A stretch of DNA of 64,000 nt from Paenibacillus sp. YPG26 (GTDB lineage: Bacteria; Bacillota; Bacilli; Paenibacillales; Paenibacillaceae): the NCBI RefSeq assembly GCF_023704175.1, contig NZ_CP084530.1:1572001-1636000 (forward strand), given 5' to 3'. Below, in pieces: positions 8,082 through 16,321 of this stretch; the first letter of the stretch is position 1; every line of letters begins with the position of its first letter. A program made the translations under genes and the position numbers. The notes beneath the pieces are model-generated. The model was not told the DNA's origin. It worked only from the letters and a program-made list of their open reading frames with translations, and searched no databases.

Positions 8082-9377
8082 ATGAATATTATTGTTAGGC
8101 CGACACCTCAGCTAAAAGGGGAAATTCAAGCTCTTTCTTCAAAAAATTACACGACAAGGTATTTGCTCGTGGCCGCGCTTGCTGAAGGGACCAGTACCAT
8201 ATATCATCCGGCTCATAGTGAAGACAGTGATGCTATGCGGCGCTGCATCGCCGATTTGGGCGCGGAGATTGAGGAAGACGACGAGAAGATTGTGATCAAG
8301 GGCTTTGGTTCCAGACCAAAGGACGTTAAGGAGCTTAATGTAGGCAACGCCGGAGCAGTGCTCAGGTTCCTTATGGCTGTTACCGCACTTTGTCCTGACG
8401 TTACATTTGTGAATACTTATCCTGACTCCCTAGGCAAGCGCCCTCACGATGATCTGATTGATTCTCTTACCCAAATGGGCGTTAATATTGAGCATAATGA
8501 AGGACGTCTTCCTATCCGCATCCAGGGAGGAGCGCCAAGAGGCGGGAAGATTCAAGTATCCGGGGAAGTCAGCTCCCAATACCTGAGCGCACTGCTGTTC
8601 CTCACCCCTCTGCTTGAAGATGACAGCGAGATTGAAGTGCTTGGAGATCTCAAATCCAAAGTAGTTGTTGGTCAGACACTGGAAGTGCTTGAGCAGGCGG
8701 GTATCCGGATTGAAGCTTCCGACGATTACGTTCACTTTAAAGTTCAGGGACGCCAATCCTACCAAGCCAAGACGTACCAGGTACAAGGCGATTATCCAGG
8801 CTCTGCAGCCATTCTGGCAGCCGCTGCGGTGACAGAGTCTGATGTAATCGTTAAAGGGCTGGAAGAGCACAGCAAGCAAGGTGAGCGTGCAGTTGTGGAT
8901 GTCCTGAAGATGATGAACGTCCCTCTGACCCATCAGAACGGTGTGGTCCATATCCAGGGGAACGGCAAGCTGAAGGCTGTCGAATTCGATGGGGATGCCG
9001 CAACGGACGCGGTGCTTGCTATGGTTGCTGCAGCTGTTTTTGCCGAAGGAACCTCAAGGTTCTATAATGTCGAGAATCTTCGTTATAAAGAGTGTGACCG
9101 TATTACGGATTACTTGACTGAACTCACTAAGGCGGGAGCCCGCGTCGAGGAGCGTCAAGCTGAGATTATTGTCCATGGCCGTCCTGAAGGCGTGGAAGGC
9201 GGAGTAGAGATTAATGCCCATTACGATCACCGGGTGATTATGGCATTAACCATTGTGGGACTTAGGTCCCAGAAGCCGGTGACCATAAGGGATGCGCACC
9301 ACGTTGCCAAATCGTACCCGCAGTTCTTTGATCACATTTCTGCACTTGGCGCTTCCGTAGAATGGCTGGAATCCTAA
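8082..9377 (+). CDS. aroA: 3-phosphoshikimate 1-carboxyvinyltransferase (EPSP synthase), divergent type
   Basis: This 431-aa enzyme joins PEP to shikimate 3-phosphate. The two-domain EPSP/MurA fold is supported by GNAGAVLRFL near residue 90, VSSQYLSALL, DYPGSAA, YKECDRI and YDHRVIMAL. The KECDR motif fits EPSP synthase rather than MurA, and the upstream shikimate kinase agrees. The usual N-terminal PGDKSISHR is replaced by LSSKNYTTRY, keeping only the key Lys and Arg. The NAGTA-R-P loop reads NAGAVLRF, so positions equal to E. coli Thr97 and Pro101 are Ala and Phe. That pattern is expected to affect glyphosate binding. RBS AAAGGAGA is well placed. Confidence 0.9.
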   Translation: MNIIVRPTPQLKGEIQALSSKNYTTRYLLVAALAEGTSTIYHPAHSEDSDAMRRCIADLGAEIEEDDEKIVIKGFGSRPKDVKELNVGNAGAVLRFLMAVTALCPDVTFVNTYPDSLGKRPHDDLIDSLTQMGVNIEHNEGRLPIRIQGGAPRGGKIQVSGEVSSQYLSALLFLTPLLEDDSEIEVLGDLKSKVVVGQTLEVLEQAGIRIEASDDYVHFKVQGRQSYQAKTYQVQGDYPGSAAILAAAAVTESDVIVKGLEEHSKQGERAVVDVLKMMNVPLTHQNGVVHIQGNGKLKAVEFDGDAATDAVLAMVAAAVFAEGTSRFYNVENLRYKECDRITDYLTELTKAGARVEERQAEIIVHGRPEGVEGGVEINAHYDHRVIMALTIVGLRSQKPVTIRDAHHVAKSYPQFFDHISALGASVEWLES

Positions 9378-9420
9378 TTTAATTCATTGAACTGAATTTA
9401 TTGACAGGGGGAATCAGGCT

Positions 9421-9852
9421 ATGTCATTTGAGAATCCAGGCCGGCAGGAAATCAAAGAAATCCTGGAGTCGGCTGGAAATATCGCTATCGTAGGCTTATC
9501 GGACAAAACGGACCGTACGTCGTATATGATTGCTCAGGCCATGCAGATGAGAGGATACCGGATTATTCCTGTGAATCCGATGGTGAATGAGGAGATTCTG
9601 GGGGAGAAGACCTATGCGAGCCTTAAGGATATCCCTGAGTCTGTAGACATTGTAAATGTGTTCCGCCGGAGTGAATTCACTCCGGAAGTGGCACAGGAAG
9701 CTGTTGAGATTGGTGCTAAAGTGTTATGGCTGCAGCTGGGTGTCTTCAGTGAAGAGGCCAACAGCATTGCTTCCAAGGCTGGACTTAAAGTCATTATGGA
9801 CCGATGCATCAAAGTGGAGGATGCGGTTACTTCTCCTGTCCGCAGCCGTTAA
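9421..9852 (+). CDS. CoA-binding domain protein (YccU-like)
   Basis: This 143-aa single-domain Rossmann protein belongs to the CoA_binding_2 (YccU/YneT) family. It has NIAIVGLSDKTDRTSYMIAQ at the nucleotide-binding turn, then YRIIPVNP, then VDIVNVFRRSEFTPEV and GAKVLWLQLGV. Members bind CoA but have no settled physiological role. The gene follows aroA by 43 bases with a GGGGGAAT-type site and probably shares its transcript. A terminator follows. It is cytoplasmic, with no catalytic motif. Confidence 0.88.
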   Translation: MSFENPGRQEIKEILESAGNIAIVGLSDKTDRTSYMIAQAMQMRGYRIIPVNPMVNEEILGEKTYASLKDIPESVDIVNVFRRSEFTPEVAQEAVEIGAKVLWLQLGVFSEEANSIASKAGLKVIMDRCIKVEDAVTSPVRSR

Positions 9853-9878
9853 TGGGCGAATATATAGTTGTATCTGAC

Positions 9879-9909
9879 AAGGCACTCAGTATGAGTGCCT
9901 TTGTTGTTT
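9879..9909 (+). terminator. Rho-independent terminator after the CoA-binding gene
   Basis: AAGGCACTCA and TGAGTGCCTT form a perfect 10-bp stem with a 3-base loop, followed by T-rich sequence. Confidence 0.85.
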
Positions 9910-9921
9910 GAGCTTTTTCCT

Positions 9922-9950
9922 TTGACAAATGTTCAGATGGGTGTATACCA
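9922..9950 (+). promoter_or_regulatory. Candidate sigma-A promoter for ptsI
   Basis: TTGACA at 9922-9927 is followed after 16 bases by TATACC. It lies about 55 bases before the ptsI start and directly after a terminator. Confidence 0.5.
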
Positions 9951-10004
9951 TATCTATATAGAGAGAGGATATCCTAGGAGAAGTAGGAATTGAAGGGGGC
10001 CCAT

Positions 10005-11753
10005 ATGATACAAGGTATCGGTGCTTCGACTGGAGTTGCCATTGGAAGAGCATTCGTTCTGCCTTCTTGGGAATGGGACGTGCCAGACCGGAGAATGGAG
10101 AACATCGATCTTACCAAAGAATTCGATCGTCTGTATGAAGGAATCAGAACCTCCAAGAATGAGATTGAAATTATCAAGAATGAGATCAAGGAAATGGTGG
10201 GATCAGAGGAGTCAGGAATATTTGACGCTCATATCGCCATTCTGGAAGATCCCGTTTTTATGAGCGAAATCCAGGGAATCATTGAACGGCAATACAAGGC
10301 TGCCGAGGTTGCCGTGAAGGAAGCCATCGATCACTTCGTAACGATGTTTGATTTACTGGACGACGAATATATGAAAGAGCGCGCTCTGGACATCAAGGAT
10401 GTGGGCAACCGGCTTCTCAAGCACCTGCTGGGGACTCCGGATGTCACACTGCCTGCGGACACGCAGCCTTATATCCTCGTAGCCAAAGAGCTGTCACCCT
10501 CTCAGCTAGTGCACTTGAATCCGAACAATGTGCTCGGTATGGTAACAATGCTTGGCGGGAAGACCTCCCATTCGGCCATTATGGCCAGGGCGCTCGGCAT
10601 TCCCCTTGTCTCAGGGCTGGAGAATAAGCTGACTGCCCCGATCCAGACAGGGGATCTGCTAATTGTGGACGGGGATGAGGGGAATCTCTTCCTCGATCCG
10701 GATGATGGGCTTGTGGATAAGTATTCCCAGCTTGCTGAGCAGCTGCGGAGGCGCAAGGAGCAGCTGCAGCAGCTGGCTTCCGTGGCCGCGGTCACGAAGG
10801 ATGGCACAAGGCTGAGATTAGCTGGCAATATCAGCTCGCTCAAGGACTGCGAGATTGCCTTGAAGCATGGCGCTGAAGGCGTAGGCCTCTTTAGAACAGA
10901 GTTCCTCTATATGAACCGCAGTACGTTCCCGACTGAGGATGAGCAATTTGAGGTGTATCGTCAGGTTGCCGAGAAGTCGGGTGACCATGCTGTCGTGATA
11001 CGAACCCTGGATATAGGAGGGGATAAGGAGCTGGAGTATTTCTCTATTCCTGAGGAAGAGAACCCTGTTCTTGGGTATAGAGGCATTCGGATAAGTCTGG
11101 ACTGCCAGGAGTTGTTCAAGACCCAGCTCACCGCTATACTGCGTGCAAGTGCCTATGGACATATGAAGATATTGCTTCCGATGATCTCCTCCGTAGAGGA
11201 AGTTATCGAAGCCAAGCAGGTTCTGCGGCAGGCGATGCATGAACTGGAGCTTAAGGGTGTAAGGTATGACGATAAGATCCCTGTGGGGATTATGATTGAA
11301 GTTCCGGCTGCCGCAGCTATTGCGGATCTGCTCGCTGAAGAAGTCGATTTCTTCAGTATCGGAACGAACGATCTTGTACAATATGTTCTTGCCGTTGACC
11401 GGATGAATGAGCAGATCGCTCATATGTACCATCCTTATCATCCGGCTATTCTCCGTATGCTTCGTACTACAGTGAGTGCGGCGCATGCTGCAGGGATTAC
11501 AGTGAGTGTCTGCGGGGAGATGGCTGGGGATGAGCGATCGGTTCCTCTATGGCTGTACCTCGGTATTCATGATTTGAGTATGTCACCCCTGTCCCTGCTG
11601 CGGGTCAAGCACAAGATTCTGAACAGCAAGGCAGCTGAAGGCAACTTGATAGGCGAGCAGTGTTACCAACTGCGGACGAGTGCTGAGATCGAAGCTTTGC
11701 TGGAGCAGGGTGGGGCGAAAGAGAATTTGAATTCTAGCGAATCGCAGGAATGA
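10005..11753 (+). CDS. ptsI: Phosphoenolpyruvate-protein phosphotransferase (PTS enzyme I)
   Basis: This 582-aa cytoplasmic enzyme takes phosphate from PEP and passes it to HPr, the first step of PTS sugar uptake. The N-terminal HPr-binding domain is followed by the swivelling His domain with GGKTSHSAIMARALG, whose His carries the phosphate. The C-terminal PEP-binding barrel includes GAEGVGLFRTEFLYM, GGDKELEYF and the conserved Cys in SVCGEMAGD. ATG 10005 follows GAAGGGGGC; an ATG at 9990 is too close to any site. Unlike the common ptsH-ptsI order, no ptsH precedes it; the only HPr-like gene in the window is at 29326 and lacks the active histidine. Confidence 0.95.
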   Translation: MIQGIGASTGVAIGRAFVLPSWEWDVPDRRMENIDLTKEFDRLYEGIRTSKNEIEIIKNEIKEMVGSEESGIFDAHIAILEDPVFMSEIQGIIERQYKAAEVAVKEAIDHFVTMFDLLDDEYMKERALDIKDVGNRLLKHLLGTPDVTLPADTQPYILVAKELSPSQLVHLNPNNVLGMVTMLGGKTSHSAIMARALGIPLVSGLENKLTAPIQTGDLLIVDGDEGNLFLDPDDGLVDKYSQLAEQLRRRKEQLQQLASVAAVTKDGTRLRLAGNISSLKDCEIALKHGAEGVGLFRTEFLYMNRSTFPTEDEQFEVYRQVAEKSGDHAVVIRTLDIGGDKELEYFSIPEEENPVLGYRGIRISLDCQELFKTQLTAILRASAYGHMKILLPMISSVEEVIEAKQVLRQAMHELELKGVRYDDKIPVGIMIEVPAAAAIADLLAEEVDFFSIGTNDLVQYVLAVDRMNEQIAHMYHPYHPAILRMLRTTVSAAHAAGITVSVCGEMAGDERSVPLWLYLGIHDLSMSPLSLLRVKHKILNSKAAEGNLIGEQCYQLRTSAEIEALLEQGGAKENLNSSESQE

Positions 11754-11796
11754 ACTGTAATTAGATTTCTGGAACGGGCTTTCCATAATAAACGAC

Positions 11797-11832
11797 AAAA
11801 AACCGCTGTGAGTTACTCACCAGCGGTTTTTT
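11797..11832. terminator. Bidirectional terminator between ptsI and the PfpI-like gene
   Basis: AAAAAACCGCTG pairs with CAGCGGTTTTTT around TGAGTTACTCAC, giving a long stem with A-run and T-run on both sides. It serves two convergent genes. Confidence 0.9.
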
Positions 11833-11835
11833 GCT

Positions 11836-12369
11836 TTATTTGCTGTCTGCCGCAGCCAGCGCATCGCAGAAGGCCGCGCCATAAGGCGGAAGATCGGGAG
11901 GCCGTCTTGCCGAAATAATATGGCCGTCCGTGACAACCGGCTCATCCTTCCAGATGGACCCGGCGTTCTCCATATCATCACGAATTCCTGGTGTTGATGT
12001 CACGGTTACCCCGTTCAGAATCCCGGCGGAGATTAGCACCCAGCCAGCATGACAGATCTGACCGATGGGCTTCTTGTCCTCATTCATTTCGCGGACCAGC
12101 TGCAGCACCTTAGGATAGCGGCGCAGCTTGTCCGGCGCCCATCCCCCAGGAACTAGAATGCCGTCATAATTTTGGCTCTCCACTTCTTCGTAAGCATATT
12201 CAGCTTCTGCCGGAACGCCATACTTGCCAATGTATTTTTTGCCTTTCTCGGCACCGACGAGGTGGGCCTCAGCCCCCTCCTCACGAACGCGGTACACCGG
12301 GTACCAAAGCTCAAGATCCTCGAATTCTTCATCTACCAAAGCGATAACTCTTTTTCCAGATAGTCTCAT
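11836..12369 (-). CDS. DJ-1/PfpI family protein (type 1 glutamine amidotransferase-like)
   Basis: This 177-aa single-domain protein has the DJ-1/PfpI flavodoxin-like fold. The family glutamate is in LVDEEFEDLELWYP near residue 15. The nucleophile elbow is QICHAGWVL near residue 105, with Cys followed by His as in the PfpI protease/YraA/YhbO group. A conserved GGWAPDKLRR loop and STPGIRDD follow. Relatives act as cysteine peptidases, glyoxalase/deglycase-like enzymes or stress proteins; which applies here cannot be told. It is convergent with ptsI and stands alone. Confidence 0.88.
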   Translation of the reverse strand: MRLSGKRVIALVDEEFEDLELWYPVYRVREEGAEAHLVGAEKGKKYIGKYGVPAEAEYAYEEVESQNYDGILVPGGWAPDKLRRYPKVLQLVREMNEDKKPIGQICHAGWVLISAGILNGVTVTSTPGIRDDMENAGSIWKDEPVVTDGHIISARRPPDLPPYGAAFCDALAAADSK

Positions 12370-12516
12370 ATCTAACGCCTCCAGTCGAATTAGAGCATTG
12401 ACGAAAATCTATTTCAGTTATTTAATTGTATCAAAAACCAAAACATTTTACACATCACTTACGTTATTTAAGATAAGGCATAAACTATTGAAACAGATTG
12501 CAGATGAGGTGATGAT

Positions 12517-12954
12517 GTGCGCAAGTCATGTGATTGCGGACAAGCTATGGGCCTGGATTTTAGAAAAGTTATTTTTGAAGGACGAATCGAAATTGAAAAT
12601 GTACCAATCCTGCAGTGTGAGTCTTGTTCAACCTATATCGTGCTTCCTGAAGTGAAGCCGCATTTATTATCCCTGATTGGGGAATGGAGGCTGCTTGAGG
12701 GCAGCAGGCTGATTCATTTCAATGAGATGAATGAGATTGCGAGCCTCTTATATGACGCTCTCTATGCATCTCCGGTGACTGCTTCGATCGAACATATACT
12801 GGAACATAAAAAAGAAGAAAGAATCAATCTTCTCCTCGATATTTATGGATTCGCCAAAGCGAAGGAAGACGGGATGTGGATGGAGGACATTACGCAGCGC
12901 CTCTCCCAGCTGACTTTGTTTCACACCGCTCGACAAGTTTCCAGAATAAAATGA
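12517..12954 (+). CDS. Hypothetical protein with N-terminal zinc-ribbon-like cysteines
   Basis: This 145-aa protein starts at a GTG with GAGGTGAT positioned upstream. The N-terminus carries two cysteine pairs, CDC at residues 5-7 and CESC near residue 34, separated by a short beta-like stretch (VIFEGRIEIENVPILQ). The layout resembles YgiT-type zinc ribbons. The rest is helical and acidic, ending in a basic tail, with no catalytic motif. It stands alone upstream of ccpA and 325 bases away from it. It may be a metal-binding regulator or adaptor, but I do not recognise a named family with confidence. Confidence 0.7.
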   Translation: MRKSCDCGQAMGLDFRKVIFEGRIEIENVPILQCESCSTYIVLPEVKPHLLSLIGEWRLLEGSRLIHFNEMNEIASLLYDALYASPVTASIEHILEHKKEERINLLLDIYGFAKAKEDGMWMEDITQRLSQLTLFHTARQVSRIK

Positions 12955-13279
12955 TTTTTCACTCCTTTTCAGCTGATTTTTCACGATAATTGGATTTTTT
13001 TCGCGTTTTTTGCTAAAATACATACAGCATGAGGAACGGAAATGGTATTGGCCTCAGGTTATGTACAGGTTGTCCTGGCATGAAAACGCGTTATCGTTGC
13101 GCAAAATAACGATTTATCGTATCATAAATTTAATTCATATTATAGAGTAGCTAAAGTCAACAGCCCAAATTTACTATTTTGCATCACCTCGTGAATGCCG
13201 CTGCTGATTTTGGTTCGTTCGGATATATCAGCATTTACTGAATAGGAATGAAAAATTTATTGGCAATGGAGAGAAGAAT
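12955..13279 (+). promoter_or_regulatory. Long ccpA upstream region with repeats
   Basis: This 325-base gene-free stretch holds a direct repeat of TGATTTTTCAC (12952 and 12974, 22 bases apart, the first overlapping the end of the previous gene). It also holds TGAAAACGCGTTAT near 13080, a two-mismatch cre-like site, and overlapping inverted repeats CGTTAT/ATAACG and ATCGTT/AACGAT around 13090-13114. A promoter is expected here, but no convincing -35/-10 pair was found. Confidence 0.45.
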
Positions 13280-14296
13280 GTGACGGTTACCATTTATGAT
13301 GTAGCACGCGAAGCTGGCGTCTCGATGGCCACGGTGTCCCGGGTTGTTAACAACAACCCGAACGTGAAGCCGCAGACCCGGAAGAAAGTGTACGAGGCTA
13401 TTGAACGGCTTGGATATCGTCCGAATGCTGTGGCCAGGGGTCTAGCCAGCAAGAAGACAACGACGGTTGGTGTCGTGATTCCTGATATCTCGAATTCGAT
13501 ATTCGCGGAAATTGCCCGGGGGATCGAAGATATAGCGAATATGTACCACTATAATATTATTTTGTGTAACGCAGATAAGAAGAAAGAGAAAGAAATCCGC
13601 GTCATTAACACCTTGCTTGAGAAGCAGGTGGATGGTCTTCTATTCATGGGCGGCACAGTGACAGAGGAGCATATCCAAGCATTCCATACGTCTTCGGTTC
13701 CGATTGTACTCTGTGCTACGAGTGATGAGAATGGAGTAATCCCTTCTGTCGATATCGATCATGAAGCTGCCGCTTTCGATGCGGTTAACACGTTAATCCG
13801 TCATGGACATCGTGAGATTGCTATGATTAGTGGAACTTTGCAGGATCCAGCCAACGGTTACGCCAGATTCCAGGGTTATAAGAAAGCGCTTGAATCCGCT
13901 GGTATTCCTTACCAAGAGGATCTTGTGAGAATTGGTAACTACCGTTACGAGTCCGGTGTGGAGGCTATGAAGTATTTCCTTGGTCTCAAGAAACGGCCAA
14001 CCGCTGTATTCTCGGCTACTGATGAAATGGCGATTGGAGCCATACATAGCATTCAGGATGAAGGTCTCAAGGTTCCGGATGACTTCTCTGTCATCAGTGT
14101 GGACAACATTCGTATGGCCTCCATGGTGCGGCCTCAGCTTACTACTGTCGCTCAGCCAATGTACGATCTTGGAGCCGTGGCGATGCGTCTTCTGACGAAG
14201 CTGATGAAGAAAGAGAGTGTGGAGAATCCCCGTGTGATTCTGCCGCATGAGACGATCCTGCGTTTGTCTGTGAACCATTTAGAGAACAAGAACTAA
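13280..14296 (+). CDS. ccpA: Catabolite control protein A (LacI/GalR family)
   Basis: This 338-aa global carbon regulator binds cre sites together with HPr-Ser-P. The N-terminal LacI helix-turn-helix is [20 protein letters not shown], followed by the hinge [12 protein letters not shown] and the periplasmic-binding-like core. The sequence matches Bacillus CcpA throughout. The start is GTG 13280, giving the usual [10 protein letters not shown]-terminus. A cre-like element and inverted repeats upstream suggest autoregulation, which is inference. A likely target is seen in this window: the perfect cre between acuA and acsA. A terminator follows at 14337. Confidence 0.95.
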   Translation: MTVTIYDVAREAGVSMATVSRVVNNNPNVKPQTRKKVYEAIERLGYRPNAVARGLASKKTTTVGVVIPDISNSIFAEIARGIEDIANMYHYNIILCNADKKKEKEIRVINTLLEKQVDGLLFMGGTVTEEHIQAFHTSSVPIVLCATSDENGVIPSVDIDHEAAAFDAVNTLIRHGHREIAMISGTLQDPANGYARFQGYKKALESAGIPYQEDLVRIGNYRYESGVEAMKYFLGLKKRPTAVFSATDEMAIGAIHSIQDEGLKVPDDFSVISVDNIRMASMVRPQLTTVAQPMYDLGAVAMRLLTKLMKKESVENPRVILPHETILRLSVNHLENKN

Positions 14297-14336
14297 AGAG
14301 ATAAATATAATACAATATATGAAAAAGGTTATCGAA

Positions 14337-14366
14337 GAAGAAGCTCCTGTGCAGGGGCTTCTTTTT
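14337..14366 (+). terminator. Rho-independent terminator after ccpA
   Basis: AGAAGCTCCT and AGGGGCTTCT form a stem around GTGC, followed by T-rich sequence, just before the mtnN ribosome site. Confidence 0.85.
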
Positions 14367-14386
14367 GGGAAAGGAGCATGACGAGG

Positions 14387-15091
14387 ATGACGACTACATT
14401 AGGATTACTTGGCGCTATGGACGAGGAGATAGCCTTACTGCTTGCAGATATGGAGAGTAAAGAGACGGTGGTTGTCAGCGGAATTGCTTTTACCAAAGGC
14501 AATTTGTACGGGAGACAAGCCGTTGTCTGTAAATCGGGAGTAGGCAAGGTCAATGCGGCTGTAACGACACAGATCCTCATCGACCGCTTTGGAGCAAGTG
14601 CGATTCTATTCACTGGGGTGGCCGGTGCTGCCGACCCGGACCTGAACATAGGGGATATTGTAATCTCATCTTCTTGCCAGCAGCATGATATGGATGTTAC
14701 AGCGCTAGGGTTCCCTAGAGGAGTTATTCCCTATCAGGAAGTATCCGACTTCCCGGCAGACGGCATTTTGGTTAAGCTGGCTGAAGCCGCCTGCGGAAGA
14801 GTATGCAGAGATCATAAGTTCATTGTGGGCAAAGTGCTCTCAGGAGATCAGTTCATTGCCGACCATGCCATTGTGAAATCGCTGAATGAGACATTAGGCG
14901 GAGCCTGTGTGGAGATGGAAGGTTCAGCCGTGGCTCAGGTCAGCCATCTGAATAACATTCCATACGTAGTGCTGAGATCGATGTCTGACAAGGCGGACGG
15001 TACCGCGAACGTCAATTTCGCTGAGTTCACGGTGGAAGCGTCCCGCCGTTCATACGAGATTCTAAGAGATATATTAGAACACTGGAATTGA
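14387..15091 (+). CDS. mtnN: 5'-methylthioadenosine/S-adenosylhomocysteine nucleosidase
   Basis: This 234-aa enzyme hydrolyses MTA and SAH to adenine and the thioribose, serving methionine salvage and the activated-methyl cycle. Motifs seen are LLGAMDEEIALLL (catalytic Glu near residue 12), KSGVGKVNAAV, FTGVAGA, VEMEGSAVAQV with the ribose-binding Met-Glu, and RSMSDKAD with the catalytic Asp. ATG 14387 is chosen over ATG 14378 because AAAGGAG abuts the latter and is correctly spaced for the former. Its terminator lies inside the 3' end of the opposing acuC gene. Confidence 0.93.
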   Translation: MTTTLGLLGAMDEEIALLLADMESKETVVVSGIAFTKGNLYGRQAVVCKSGVGKVNAAVTTQILIDRFGASAILFTGVAGAADPDLNIGDIVISSSCQQHDMDVTALGFPRGVIPYQEVSDFPADGILVKLAEAACGRVCRDHKFIVGKVLSGDQFIADHAIVKSLNETLGGACVEMEGSAVAQVSHLNNIPYVVLRSMSDKADGTANVNFAEFTVEASRRSYEILRDILEHWN

Positions 15092-15113
15092 TGCTGAATC
15101 CGTGCCATTCCAG

Positions 15114-16292
15114 TCACGGTATAGTCTGAAGTGCAACCGCGAGGGTCTCGCGGTTTTTTGCTGTTATCTCATCTCTTCTGGGCATAGCTTCCCAGCGGCT
15201 CAGATCATCCAGCCATTCTGATGGCAATCTTACGGGCGCTTGAGACTGCCACCTGTGAATCCATCCGTCTGGAAGGGGGGTCAGGGGGCGGTTCTTAAGC
15301 ATCTTCTTCAGTGGGTGGTCGCACATCTCCAGCCATAGCAAGCTCCACGCTCTGGGTACTACCTTCCAGATGTCGTACCCGCCTCCACCGATGGCTACCC
15401 ATTTCCCCCCGCAGTACGTATGAGCCAGCTCGTGAATCAGTTCAGGCATTTGGTCATAAATACGCATGCTGCAGTGCATATGAGACAGCGGGTCCGTTGC
15501 GTGCGCGTCACAGCCGTGCTGGCTGATAATGAGGTCTGGCTTGAAGTAAGCCGCGACGCGTCTGAGGGAACTAGTGAAGCACTCCATCCAGGAATCGTCT
15601 TCAGTATAAGGCTGAAGGGGGAGGTTAACGGTGTATCCATAACCCAGATGTTCACCGCGTTCGTTCGCGAATCCCGTTCCCGGGAACAAATATTTCCCTG
15701 TCTCGTGAATGGAATAAGTGCAGACGTCTGGATCTGAGTAGAAGCTCCACTGCACGCCGTCTCCATGGTGTACATCGGTGTCGATGTAGAGAACCCGTGC
15801 GTTGTATTTCTCTCTTGCATAGGAGATCGCTACCGCTGCATCATTGTACACGCAGAAGCCGGCCGCTTTGGCAAAGAGAGCGTGATGAAGACCTCCTCCC
15901 AGATGCAGGGCGTGGGCAGCCGAGCCGGACATCACGGCTTCTACAGCGGTTAGGGTGCCGCCGGCTATATAGGACGAAGCTTCATGCATGCCTGCAAAAA
16001 AAGGTGTATCCTCATCAAGAAGTCCATACTGTTCAGCCTTGGACACCCATTCGGCGGCCGGATTCTCTATACTAAGGGCCTGAGCGGCCTTGATGTAATC
16101 CAGACTATGAGCGCGCAGCAGATCCTCTTCCTGAGCTTGCATGGAGGCGATCTTCGAGTCCTCCGGCAAGGCGCCAACCTCTGTTAAGAGATCAAGAGTG
16201 AGCTCCAGCCGAATGGGATGGAAAGGGTGGTTGTCATGGAAATGATAACTCAAATCTTTGTCATGATGAACAAACTTTACTTTTCCAGACAT
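15114..16292 (-). CDS. acuC: Acetoin utilization protein AcuC (histone deacetylase family)
   Basis: This 392-aa class I-like lysine deacetylase removes acetyl groups from acetyl-CoA synthetase in B. subtilis. HDAC signature elements are visible: HPIRLELT near the N-terminus, LHLGGGLHHALF, and the Zn/charge-relay segment YIDTDVHHGDGVQ near residue 170. SIHETGKYLFPGTG, ISQHGCDAH and the substrate-pocket Tyr in IGGGGYDIW follow. It is the second gene of an acuA-acuC pair, 29 bases after acuA, divergent from acsA. The B. subtilis cluster has acuB between them; it is missing here. The 3' coding end doubles as the opposite-strand terminator of mtnN. Confidence 0.92.
   Translation of the reverse strand: MSGKVKFVHHDKDLSYHFHDNHPFHPIRLELTLDLLTEVGALPEDSKIASMQAQEEDLLRAHSLDYIKAAQALSIENPAAEWVSKAEQYGLLDEDTPFFAGMHEASSYIAGGTLTAVEAVMSGSAAHALHLGGGLHHALFAKAAGFCVYNDAAVAISYAREKYNARVLYIDTDVHHGDGVQWSFYSDPDVCTYSIHETGKYLFPGTGFANERGEHLGYGYTVNLPLQPYTEDDSWMECFTSSLRRVAAYFKPDLIISQHGCDAHATDPLSHMHCSMRIYDQMPELIHELAHTYCGGKWVAIGGGGYDIWKVVPRAWSLLWLEMCDHPLKKMLKNRPLTPLPDGWIHRWQSQAPVRLPSEWLDDLSRWEAMPRRDEITAKNRETLAVALQTIP
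15135..15159 (+). terminator. mtnN terminator embedded in the acuC coding end
   Basis: AACCGCGAG and CTCGCGGTT form a perfect 9-bp stem with a 3-base loop and a run of T. On the plus strand it lies 43 bases past mtnN, and on the minus strand it encodes the last codons of acuC. Confidence 0.85.
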
Positions 16293-16321
16293 AGCTGAGC
16301 AGTCCCCCTATTCTTCTCGAA

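Noticed and set aside
10818..11486. 222-aa minus-strand frame inside ptsI
   Set aside because: No ribosome site or recognisable domain; it is antisense to conserved enzyme I sequence.
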